Assembly: GCA_963920705.1 (NCBI GenBank)
Contig: OY987237.1
Span: 13,918,601 to 13,982,600, forward strand
Reading direction: 5' to 3'
DNA: 64,000 nt
From: Odiellus spinosus
Taxonomy: Eukaryota > Arthropoda > Arachnida > Opiliones > Phalangiidae
Made by a program: the position numbers and the translations under genes. Shown here in pieces: positions 50,001 to 60,832 of this stretch (the first letter of the stretch is position 1; each line of letters opens with the position of its first letter). The notes under the pieces were generated by a model, which was not told the DNA's origin, did not search any database, and saw only the letters and a list, made by a program, of their open reading frames with translations.

Positions 50001-53000
50001 TTTATAATGTTCATTTTTAAAACAGACGTAAAACCTTCCGGGATTTAACAGAGCGGAATAGGATTAAACTTGACATTTTAAAGGTCGCGGAAAAAGTCAC
50101 CACCGTGATTTTTGTGAATGGAACACGATGGAACCAACCATAGAGGGTGGGGGATATATAAACCCGGGTTTAAAATTCGTTATCAATGCATTTATACTTT
50201 TAGCTAAATTATTAGGGGTGGAAATTTTGAGAAGGAAATCAGATGTTATCATTTTATTTGATGAAATTTCCTTGGGGGGGGTTCATGAGTTGTCTCAGGT
50301 ATATACAAGTACAATGAATAAGATATTAACTTCCGATATGTTTAGATTGAACTTTATCACGTGAGAATCGAAATATTTGACTGCAATGTATCTCGCAATA
50401 CTTTGGTCTCTTAAAGACAAAGAAAAAGTCAGTTTAAAACCTCTAGAGATCAAACAACTGGACGATGTCGAACCAGTATTAGGAAAAACTTTTCAATGGT
50501 CCCTATACGATTTGACATGCAATTCAGCTCAGTAAAGATTTAATCTTGACAATTTCAATGTCTCTAGGTGTAGCAACTGTACATGGTAAACTTTGGAGTG
50601 AAGAATTCAATCCGGTACAACCACACAACAGCCAACAACAATCTAGCGTGTCTACAACACATTCGGCAATCTTACATCAAACGGTTCTAACCGGAATAAA
50701 TCGAACGGAAGCCCAAACGGGAAGACCTATTAGAGAAGTGACTGTCGTAGACGGTCAGGGATTAATTTTCAAAGGACACGTTTCCTGTTAGTATACTCTA
50801 TAAACATCGTAGTTTGGGGTAGGATTATAAATAATAGACACCTATCTTAATAAACAAAGATGAATAACAAATCCTGACCTTCATAAGTGCCCTCCACTAC
50901 CTGCAAACAGCGCTGGGAAAAGTAGTAACATTAGCCGCGTTCATACTAGGCCTTGGAATCGGTTTAAACCTTTTCAAAACGGTACTTATGCCTTTCTGAA
51001 CAGGCAGTTAAGACTATTTAACGCGAGCTACTTAATTCGTGGTTACATATTCATGTTGGCATAAATATAGTTATGGTTTAAACATAGCGTAACTTATAAG
51101 AGCGTGGGCCAAGGCCCTACTATCCTAGTAGTTAAAACTTTCAAGCTTCTGTAGGTGCGATACAAAATATTTCAGGGTTGCCGACTGGAAAGAATAGATC
51201 GTGTTTCGACTATGTAGTAGTTTAGGAGCAGAGGGTAGAATCCAACACTTTTAAAAACGTTGGCCGGAGATAACAAGCTTTCAAATCATACGATCTCTAC
51301 GGATCCTCGTTACGCCGAGTAATTTAAACAATTTAAAATGATAATAGGGCACGCTAGTTATTCGAAAATCCAACGTAAAATGTTTAAATTAAAATTCACT
51401 CACCAAATAGAATTAGGACTTAGGTGGCGTTCCAAAACTTCATAGCACTTAAATCCCGTCACGAGAACAGTTGGGTTAAACGGCCGATTCAATGAATCAT
51501 CAAAATCGTATAGACTCATTTACAACTTATTTCGATCATTACACGATAGTCCAGCAAATATTAGGACAAAAACTGTAATAGCTAGACACAACTTACTCTA
51601 AATATTACCGATTAACATAAAATTAGACTTTAAGATCGCGAGAAACACTCAAAACCGGACTCTAAATCCGCGGACCGTGTAGGTGATGAACTTCCAAAAC
51701 ACGCAGACTACACAAAACTGCCAAATTATGTAGCCGGACTCGTGACGGAATTAAATAGATCGTTTTTGGATAAAACCCTCTAAATTTTACGAAAGTATTT
51801 ACGAAATTTTAAAAGTAAAATATGGAAGGACGAATTACAGATTCCATAACATTTCGGACAATATTAAAATTTCTCGACCAATTGAGAAATTCGCAGGTTA
51901 TTTTTATAAAAACTTCAAAACTATGTTTAACGTATCTTTTAACCGAGCTTTCATGAACCAAAATTAACACATATAGGATTTGCCTTTAGAGGACGCTTAT
52001 GAACGATAGTTTTTTTAGTTTTTCTTTATCTATTAAGATAGGTATCCATTGTTATCAGTCCTAGGTTTGATCGAGGGGTTCATGAAATCGGTGTACTAAC
52101 CTGACTGTACTAAAATGGTTAGGTAACTGGCTACGTATTTAGCATTGCCAAAGGCTGTAGTCAGCTACAGATTTTACGGACGTGGTGAATTCCTCGGGGG
52201 AAGGGGGGAGGACCTTTAAGAGTAATTAAAAAATCCATAATAACCTTCATAACAGATGATACGAAGATCCCGTTAACGAATCAAATTCTGAAACCACACT
52301 CTACACCATCAACGTTAATGTGGTACGTTAAGACAGTAGTAATTAATTAATTGAGCAAAATATAAGTGGCAAATAATAAATCTAAACAGGCTAGAGGACA
52401 ATTACGAGATTGGGGAAGGAGTTTGCATTCCAAGAAATACACTTTATCTACACTACGTTGATTTTTGCTCCAAAAACAACATGCAACCCGTCAACGCGGC
52501 CAGTTTTGGGAAAGTAAGTTAACTAATCAATAAACGTTATACCCGAGAATATGATTGGATAAACCAGAATACCAATGAGAATCAAAATGGGCGGTGTTAG
52601 AATTATACATATCATTTATACGTTTATACATCGTTCAATCTATTTAACTTAATTATAATTTAAAAAATTAATTTTAAAGATAATTCGACAACAATTTCCA
52701 CAACTAACAACACGAAGGTTGGGCACGAGGGGGCAATCAAGGTTTGACATTAAACCTTAATTATTATTACTAGTTTAATTACTAATTAGTATTTAATTTC
52801 AATAGATATCATTATTACGGTATCGCTGTAAAGGAGTGTTCTATTTATTTCCAACCATCTTACTCCAAAAAAGCTGTTGGCTGGTAAGATATCAATTATC
52901 AGTGTTAAATGTTGTATATTAATTTTAATTCAATTAAAATTAATTTTTTAAGTTGCCAGGATAACAAGCGGGATCATGATTCCACGACTAAAAGGGTATG

Positions 53001-56000
53001 TTATCTAACTTTAACTTTTAATGTTAATTAATTCAAAATAAATATCATTTACAAGGCTCCTCCGGTTTGTCAGAGTCGAATCAGACCGTTGTGTACCGTA
53101 CTACCCGAATTTCCAAGTGTAGAAGACCTGGTTCTACCGCCTAATGTTGATTCTGGCAAGGTTAGTTCACTTTTAATCATGATTAGAAGAAAATGAAGTG
53201 ATTTTTATTAGCAGAATCGTTTTCTTCTTTACCTTCCCTTTAATTTGATGTATTGCTCGTTTTAACCCCTTTTTTAATCCTAATTACAAAATTATAACCC
53301 CAAAAAAGCTACATACTTTTCTTATGATGTACAAGACGCATTCTCAACGAATATTAGACACTGTTTATCGTGGATGTTTCGATGAGGTAAGGAGTTGACC
53401 TTTGATCTCTGATCTCCGCTGGTGACTACAGCGTTTGTTTTTGCAGCTACAGAACTTTCTATTTCACTTTTGGCAAGGAGTACCCCCGCATCTTCTCACG
53501 ATGATTGGCAGTAATGTTCTCGTAAACGTAATCGGAATCTGTGACTCGATTTTGTATCGAGGAATTTCGAACGTTCTTTTGCCCTCTATACTTCAGCCCT
53601 TCCCCGACAGGTAACGTAAAACAATTTGGCGACTTTCCTTTGACCTAAAAGCAAATAATAAAAGAAAGACGTGTCATATTTTTAGTTTGATGAAGGTCAT
53701 ACGAAAATTCGTCCAAGAATTGGACTGTTGGTTGCGCATGGCGCTATATAACCTTCCCGAAAACTTGAAAATTGTAAAATTAGAAAGTATGTAAATTTCT
53801 TAACAATATTATTTCGATTTCCTACAAAAAGTTACCGAATAAAGCATGAATAATAATTCAAATTAAAAGGCCCTAGTTGGGCTTAGCAACTACTATCAAA
53901 AAAAGGGTAAATTAGGCTTAGGAACTACTAACAATAAGGGCCTAATTAGGCCTAACAAATGATATAATTAGGCTTATTGTAAGAGTACGAAATCGAATGC
54001 AAGTAAGGTTATATTTAAAGGTAAGCTTATTAAAAATAAACAAAAATGAATTACCTTTAGTGGCACGTCGATTCGCCCAACTCCTGCGACGCCAAATGTC
54101 GTTGAACCACTTGGCTCAAGCTTCCCGAATGGTTCTACACAACTCGGAGATCATGTCGCAAATGTTGCGCGACTGGAGACAGATTGACGTGGAGGCTTTA
54201 ACTCGGGAGACGTTATACACGACGGAAAACCACGGTCAAGGCGTCACATCGGGGGAACTCATAGTCAGAAGTTCGTCTCCCTTCAGGCTTTACCTTAGTA
54301 CGATTTTGGAGGCGATGGAATATAACAACTCGTTCTTAAAAAGAAACTTCCCCAATCTTTTTTTAATCCTAATAGTTTCCAAAGAGTTCGAGTCCTTGAT
54401 AGAAGACGAAGCCCCAATAGAAATCTTCATGGAATGGCTGGAAAATTTGGTGTCCAATTGTATCACTGCCGTGAGTAAACGCCGTTGTTAACTTCTGCCA
54501 CGCGCGTGTTTAACGTATTTGTAAACCTTTAGCCATGCAATAAGAAAAAGCAATATTCGGTACGCCGGCAAGCGCGTCAGTTTCTGCTCCTGTGGTCCGC
54601 GTTTGGTAGTAGGATTATTAGAGACATGACCTTGCATAGCGCGGCCAGTTTCGGATCTTTCCACTTGCTTAGACTGATGTTCGACGATTATATCTTGTTC
54701 TTGGTGGAAAACATATACCTGGAAGAGCAAGTCAAGGATTACTTGGAAAATATCTCCAAGAATTTGGCCCCAAAGTTAAACGACTTTGGTTGTGATGATA
54801 GTAAGATACTAACCTTTGACCTTAATTATGTAATGGTCTAAGATGATCTAAATATCCAGTTGCTAGTCAGTTTGGGGATACTACATTCTCTAGCAGCGTA
54901 TTGGGTGTCGAATCAACCGAAACATACTGCGATGTAGAACCGGAAGTACCGACCGACGTTTCCGCTTCGCCTCTTCAGGAAGTACCAGGATCTGTTATCA
55001 ATACCAACGTTAGGGAAGACCATGGACGACTTAATATATCTGGTAGTTATTCACGTGATTGCATTTCTTAACCATTTCCTCAGGGCAAACCCTGAAGGCT
55101 TAACGAGGTCTCTAAGTAGTTGAAGTAGGCTTAGTATCTCTATTTCATTTCAAATTGGGGAACTTGTTTAAATGAATTATTATTCATTATCCTTCCATCA
55201 GAACAAGTGCCGGCTCACTTTTCAACTAGTCCTCTAGGTACTTACACTTGGAACGGAGAATACTATCAAAAGTACTTACCACGAGTTACCAATTACCTTT
55301 TGTCTTTACACTTATTTAAATTACCACATACGCAGCGTTTACGCCAGCGCAACCCCAGCCGACACTCAAATACGACCATGGAACGAAACCCAGAGTTGCA
55401 TAGTATCCAACGTCAGTGGACCACCCGCAACTCCACCAACAACCATCGTGACGTCGACAGTCACGGCATATTGCACCGGAAACGAGCAGTCCGTGCAAAA
55501 TTACGTCGAGCAAGCAAACGATAGCGTAAGATTAATTTACAGCAACTACAACGCACCAAGCAAACAATAACTTACCAAATTTTTTATCAGCACGCGTTTA
55601 TGACAACCGGAGTAACGGAAACCACATCGCTTACCCAAACCAGGTCTAATTCTAGCACTTCTATTAGAAGCGACGGCTGCCGCAATGTTGAGGATTCGAG
55701 GTTTGCTAAGCCTGATCTTGAAAGTTTTATATTCGTTAAGCCTAACCGTTATTTATTGCGCAGTAACTTCGAATACGGCGAAAGTTTTTGTGATATTAGA
55801 TCCTACGACGAACCAGGATCTTACAACAGACCAGATGGAGGTTACGGCGTACTTTATAGTAATTACGCCAAAGTTACCGTACCTTACGCTTCAAATATGC
55901 AGCGGAAGATTATCAGTAATAACGGATCCAGTTCGGCATTTCGAATTTCGAGCGAAGAACGAACTTCTATTACGGAAAGCGACGAAAGTTTTCACGAAGA

Positions 56001-56025
56001 CGGTTACGTCGAAAATGGACAATGA
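47001..56025 (+). CDS. RFX4: RFX4-like winged-helix transcription factor, 17 exons
   Basis: A nuclear factor of the RFX family, which binds X-box DNA. Exons: 47001-47022, 52256-52322, 52390-52513, 52680-52741, 52806-52883, 52953-52995, 53056-53160, 53309-53386, 53447-53610, 53686-53786, 54061-54470, 54533-54800, 54860-55042, 55202-55271, 55336-55525, 55591-55700, 55764-56025; 2337 nt, 778 residues, all phases consistent. [11 protein letters not shown] leads into the DNA-binding domain (about 30-105): [43 protein letters not shown]. The extended dimerisation region follows ([61 protein letters not shown]), then a Ser/Thr-rich tail. By memory it fits RFX4 better than RFX1-3 or RFX6. Exon 1 is the least certain (phase fits; 5.2-kb intron). 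Confidence 0.88.
47959..48376 (+). mobile_element. MITE family A, copy 3 (complete, inside RFX4 intron 1)
   Basis: 418 bp, same length as copy 2, with perfect 7-bp target duplication GTTCAAG (47952-47958 and 48377-48383). It sits in the proposed long first intron of the RFX4-like gene, in the transcribed orientation shown. Confidence 0.95.
49742..49785 (+). repeat. Dispersed repeat J, copy 2
   Basis: Shares AGTTTACAA.ATG and CGTATTGATACACAAT with 23214-23260. Confidence 0.45.
50879..50990. repeat. Diverged motif E (inverted) followed by repeat F, copy 1
   Basis: CTTCATAAGTGCCCTCCACT is a diverged inverted motif E. From 50935, GCCGCGTTCATACTAGGCCT continues for about 40 bp and is repeated at 63169-63208. 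Both lie in RFX4 intron 1. Confidence 0.5.
51979..52003 (+). repeat. Dispersed motif E, copy 7
   Basis: TTGCCTTTAGAGGACGCTTA, in RFX4 intron 1, 250 bp before exon 2. Confidence 0.55.
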
Positions 56026-56150
56026 ATTTATTTCAGAGTACGCGCCTTTGTATCGGAATCTAATTTAATGTTATTTATTGAGTGTTTTTAATTAAATTAA
56101 ATTGATATAGCATTATACAATTCCTTTGAACAATAATCTTTGTGAGTTGA

Positions 56151-56156
56151 AATAAA
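56151..56156 (+). promoter_or_regulatory. Poly(A) signal of RFX4-like gene
   Basis: AATAAA 126 bp after the stop codon. A minus-strand AATAAA at 56074-56079 can serve the opposing RFX gene, so the two 3' UTRs are predicted to overlap. Confidence 0.6.
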
Positions 56157-56223
56157 AGCAGTCTCTGTGTAGCGATTATTTTACCAAAACAGAGTGCGAT
56201 TTACGTTTAATTTCTTTAAGCTC

Positions 56224-59200
56224 CTATAAAGAAAAGGAGGTGATATTTGTCCAATAAGTATTATTGAGTTGGTTTAAATGTTGGTCTCGAAATCTTTGAA
56301 AAGCCACGTTTTCAAGTCGGGCTAAAGCGTATTCTTCGATTAATAATCGAAGAATAACAAATATATCTGAAATTAATTATTGCGAATTGTAATTGGGAAT
56401 TAGGTTCGGTTAAGTACTAGTACTTACCAAAACTTGGGGCGTTTTTAAGAGTAATTTCTAATGATATTAGATTCAGTAAATAAAACAAAAGTAGAAGAGT
56501 TTTTTCGGTGTTTTCAGTGTCTATATTCGTAGTATTAAACGAAATTTTCATTGGCATATTTGTGGGGGGATAGGTAAAGGACAAATTAAGCTTAATTATA
56601 CCTATGTCAAATAGTTTTTCGACCAATGATAGCAGTTTCTTTACAGTACAATAACCTTCCAAAAGTAACGAAAGATTTGAGTAAACTAGAATCAAATAGC
56701 AATTGATTAACTATTCATTTCAACACGGAGTTATTATTTGCGAGTATACCAACATTTTTTAAATATATCTGTGAAAGATACGTTAATTGGGTCTTCCAGC
56801 TCAATTAACTTCATTCTGCACCATAATTCCGATTGGTATACGTTACGTAAATCGAACAACAGTCTTTTACAATTGTTGCTGTTGCGTAGCAAATCCTTAC
56901 ATGTCTTAAATTGTTTTCAAAAACATTCAAAACATAATATCAGGATTACTAAAAAAACCTCAGGACTTAAGAGTTCTAAAATTTTCGTAATTTTGTAAAT
57001 TGTTCGCGTAAATTACCGATTTAGAACTCGAATCAAAACTAAATCATATCTAATTTAACCAGAAGCCGATGAAACCCTTCTTTGAAGTCTACTACTCCAA
57101 TGTTCCATATAGCGCTCCTCTCTGTATGGGTAAAATTCCCAATTTTACTAGTTAGAAGGGGTCCTACTTCATCCCCCCTGTCTACGGAAAATTGGAAATT
57201 CTCTCTCTCCACAAACGACGACGGTTTTTGGACGAACTCCAAGGCTGCTAGAGATATTCGCTCGATGAGCTCCCGCTCCGAAAACATCTACCGTTAGGAG
57301 GCGTACGAATCGCGCCTTTTGAGAATAACCCATACAGAGAGGGGTAGACAAGACCCGGGAGTAATAGACTTCAAAGGAGGGTTTCATCGGCTTCTGATTT
57401 AACTAATAAAAATCGCAATACCTGATGTAAGAAAGATACTTTCAGTTCCTTTTCAACTTTGGATTTCAGTCTTTGGGCAACTTCAATCTTCTTTACTCTA
57501 AGAGCAACGTGATTATCTTTCAAAGCTAAGACTAATATTTTTGGCAGATCGCTTACAAAAGCCGTTATACACGTTCTAATACTGAAACAAAATGGTGTTT
57601 TATTACATTGGAACTGATAATTATTATCAGTCGCGTACCTTTGATGTATCTCGACTCTGAGATTAGGTATTAGTGATCTATTAACGGCCTGTAAATAAAG
57701 AAAAAGATTTCAACTGGGTCTCTCTTAATTTTAAAATACATATGTATAGTACTTACATCATAAGTGAGTACATCGCATACGGCTATTAAATCTATAACGA
57801 ACTGGGACTCGAGTAAAGGGTCAAAATGAGTTGGGAAAGTCTTCCAAAAATGAATTAAGTGTCGCTTCATCTGAATTAATTAAAATTATTGTACGTTAGA
57901 TTTAACTAAAGATGTTTGATAACGCAAATACCGTAATGAGTACCTCATCGAAGTCGGCGATAAACGCCATGTCAAGTAGTCTTTGACAATGCGCGCGGTA
58001 CATTACCATAAACAGATTCAGCTAGAAAACAATTCGTATTAACATTGGAGAATTTAAAAACAAATTAGTACAAACAGAAATTCGTATAAACATAGAAGTA
58101 ATATTTTGCCTTTACTTTATTACGACTCGTAGCCCAATGAACATCTCCATCCCTCAACGCGTATCAAAACTCTATATCTTATTGGTTCTCTTGAATTGAC
58201 ATTGCTGACGAGAGTAGGGAAATATATATATATATTTCGTTGCCTTGGTTACGACCCGGTTTCACCTAAGGAAAATAAAACCCGCCTCCTCTTTCCCACC
58301 CACTCTCATAAAAATGGGTCGCGGACTAAAGTCTGTAAAATACTCCGTCTATAATTGTTTACGAATTCCTGGTACAACAAAATTTACCAACCTGTTTTTC
58401 GTCGATAATTCCGGGAAAATTCGACAAATTGGGAAATTCTGGAAGTTTAACTGAAGTATCCTTTTTGGTCTAAAATTAAACATTAATTAATTAGCATTAA
58501 CTTCCGACGCAGTGATAAGATTATCTTTACATACAGGCAAAAAACTTCGCGTGATATTGTCAAGTTCAGTTAAATCTGTTGTCGTATTGCTTTTTATTGT
58601 CTGAATGAAAGGAAAGATTAAAAAAAATATTTTAATTATCATTTGAAATTACAAATGCACCACAACCCCGCCCGTTGTGAACCAACATATTTTTCACGGG
58701 TGGGTGTATTTGTAACATCCGGAAATATGGTTAGTTAAAGTCATCTTGAAATGACAAGTACCTCATTTTCAGAAAGTCTTATTTCAACATTTTGAGTTTC
58801 AAAGGATATCACCTCTTGCGAAGCTGGTTTCTTTAACGGGTTACTATCACGGGAAACTCGTTTCTTCCTAGATTGAAATTAATTTTTAATTAGTGAAAGA
58901 CTAATGAGATCGTAATTCAGATTCAACGAACTGTAATGGGTCATTGGCGGTTGAAGGAACTAGATATTTGTACGGCGAATTAGGTTTGAAATCAACCCCT
59001 TGATAATGATACCTAAAATTGGATCAATTAAAATAACTAATTAAGAAAAGTGTTGAGATTAAGGATTCGTAGCTCACTTGGATTGACCTCTGGTTCCTAG
59101 CCTCCTGGTAACCAAAGTTCGAAATCTCTGACGGAAAAGCTAATTCATTCATTAGTTATATAATAATTAAGATATAGCGATTAAAATTAAATATACCTTT

Positions 59201-59451
59201 CCAAATGAAGCTGAAGGTACTGGTGCGTAATTAAGAGTGTCACAAAAATTAAGGTAAACTTCGTATACACTATGTCTAGCCAGTAACGAACTGTCTCTGG
59301 TTTCAAAGTTATCATCAACCCTATTTAAAAATTAAATGAAATTGTGGAAAACATGCCGGTAGCTGAGAGATACAAAAAAAAATCATTACCATTTCATAGT
59401 TTCCTTCAATTGGGAACTTCTAGGACACGCTACGAGTTCAGAAAATGACAT
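56224..59451 (-). CDS. Second, highly diverged RFX-family gene, 14 exons
   Basis: A second RFX-type protein, probably nuclear; its DNA-binding ability is open. Exons in transcript order: 59390-59451, 59197-59320, 59078-59139, 58932-59012, 58762-58867, 58535-58600, 57944-58021, 57757-57870, 57639-57688, 57422-57581, 56754-56904, 56602-56685, 56428-56520, 56224-56366; 1374 nt, 457 residues, phases consistent. The DNA-binding domain (about 21-90) keeps [18 protein letters not shown] and SASFGK but has lost the usual G.xxPR motif in the first helix (FETRDSSLLARHSVYEVYL). The dimerisation region is recognisable: MVMYRAHCQRLLDMAF.ADFDE, HFWKTFPTHFDPLL, VCDVLTY, DLRNVY, LEITLKNAPSF, ILRLLIEEY. The donor of exon 11 (T|GTTGGT) is weak, but was chosen because it restores family spacing. 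There is no long C-terminal tail. A family B MITE lies in intron 10. Confidence 0.82.
57060..57396 (+). mobile_element. MITE family B, copy 9 (in intron 10 of second RFX gene)
   Basis: 337 bp with perfect 7-bp target duplication ATTTAAC (57053-57059 and 57397-57403). It ends 25 bp from the exon at 57422, just beyond the donor site, and so lengthens an otherwise ordinary intron to 517 bp. Confidence 0.95.
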
Positions 59452-60093
59452 TTCGCGCGCTGACTTACCTTACCTATATTTCAACTATAACTCAATGACC
59501 TACACTAAGAACTTTTAACTTCGGCGGTTATTGTTTATACACCCACGTTTTATGTTGACAAAATTATTGTCGATAAGGTACAAAAGTCAAGAAAACGCCC
59601 AACTTATGGTCTTCATCTGAGTGACTATATGCCTCTATGCGTTATTATTTGGATTTGTTCGGGAAATAAAGCCGAATAATGGAAAGGAAATGAAATATTT
59701 ATCAGTGTAGTCGCTTCAGAAGGAGATAATAGGAGAAGTGAGATACTTAAATTTAGGCAAATCGCAACAAGAATACTAACCAACCTGAAAAAAGGTGGGA
59801 GGGGCACCTTGAACAACAATAAAGGGAAATTGATAAGATTCACGAAGGTTTTAGATCATTGGTTATTAACTTAGAATATAATTAATGTATGAGACTACTA
59901 CTTCACGGTTGAAGTTGATTAAATAAACGTTTTCGGAGATATATCGGACCTACTACTTCCTTTTGTAAATAGTTTATTTAATAAACTGTTTTTCTTAACC
60001 ACGAAGTACCAGTCTCTTAAATTAATTAATTATATCCTATTATAAGATTGACTCCTATTTTACTGACGCAACCGAAGCAATAGGGAGATACAG
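59452..60093. other. Intergenic, upstream of second RFX gene
   Basis: Should hold the promoter of the minus-strand RFX gene. I see no clear X-box or core element. A plus/minus open frame pair near 59625-59843 has no motif. Confidence 0.4.
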
Positions 60094-60387
60094 TCAAGAA
60101 GGATCAGATAAGGAGAGGAAAAGTGGGGCTGCGTTGAGTTAGAGAGAGAAGAGCCAACCTCCCACTCGGGTGGAAAGGGGGGATAGGAAATTCTCGAGGT
60201 AAACTGTTGTCACGTGGTCGCTAGCTAGCGCGTCTCATAAAGGATTCGTTTTACCCACGTGACAACAATTTACCACGAAGCATCTCTACCCCCGTCTGTC
60301 CCCCGTTCTCCCAGAGTGGGAGTTTAGGCCGACGCAGTAGGAGCCGCGCCGTTCCCACTTTTCCTCTCCTTATCTGATCCTTCTTGA
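60094..60387. mobile_element. Foldback MITE family H with 5-bp target duplication
   Basis: 294 bp with terminal inverted repeats of about 30 bp starting TCAAGAAGGATCAGATAAGG, and the flanking direct repeat TACAG (60089-60093 and 60388-60392). A second inverted repeat inside carries CACGTG twice (GTTGTCACGTGG and CCACGTGACAAC). No coding capacity. A single copy in this window. Five-base duplications separate it from families A, B and D. Confidence 0.85.
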
Positions 60388-60392
60388 TACAG

Positions 60393-60832
60393 TGTCTCTC
60401 TTTCAATATTATTTCCTTCTAGTATATTGGAAACCTTTCGCTTCATTCATTCCTGCATTATGGATTGACTAGCAGGAACTAATCAAGATTCGAAAAAGGC
60501 GGCTTTCAAATCCTTTGTAGATACGTGCATAATGTTTTTTTTTTTTTTTTTTTTTTTTTTCCTATCGCTATTTTGATGATTTAATGATAAAAACGGAAAT
60601 GATGTTATCGGTAAAATTGCGGTTTTTAGCACCTCCCGAATGAATCAAACCAAATGTTTGACAAAAACAAGAATACACATTGCTTAAGAATTAATTGAAG
60701 CAATTAGTAATCGGCCGACATTATTTAAGGCGTCCATTTCCTAAAACTAACGCAATTTAACGTAAAATTTACATTTTATTTTTTACGCAAACAAGTAACT
60801 TTAACAAGAAAATTGGAAGTTATAAACGAATT
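60393..60832. other. Intergenic with T26 tract
   Basis: A run of 26 T at 60535-60560, otherwise AT-rich DNA downstream of the BTB gene. Confidence 0.5.

Noticed and set aside
50128-50791. Two plus open frames and the TFQW reading at about 50.5 kb as RFX4 upstream exons
   Set aside because: The TFQW donor would be GTCCCT, a poor site. The exon at 52256-52322 has a good donor, correct phases and the [11 protein letters not shown] sequence expected before the DNA-binding domain.
52355-52389. Stop-free reading of other frames around RFX4 exon 3
   Set aside because: Only the frame joined through the split Trp codon gives the RFX domain.
56847-56847. Alternative donor C|GTAACG for exon 11 of the second RFX gene
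   Set aside because: It is a better donor by consensus and also fits phase, but it would delete about 31 residues (DLRNVY...) that match RFX spacing. I kept the longer exon ending at 56754.
58237-58454. X-box-like GTTGCCTTGGTTAC and a 69-codon open frame in an intron of the second RFX gene
   Set aside because: The second half-site deviates from the X-box consensus, and the open frame has no motif.
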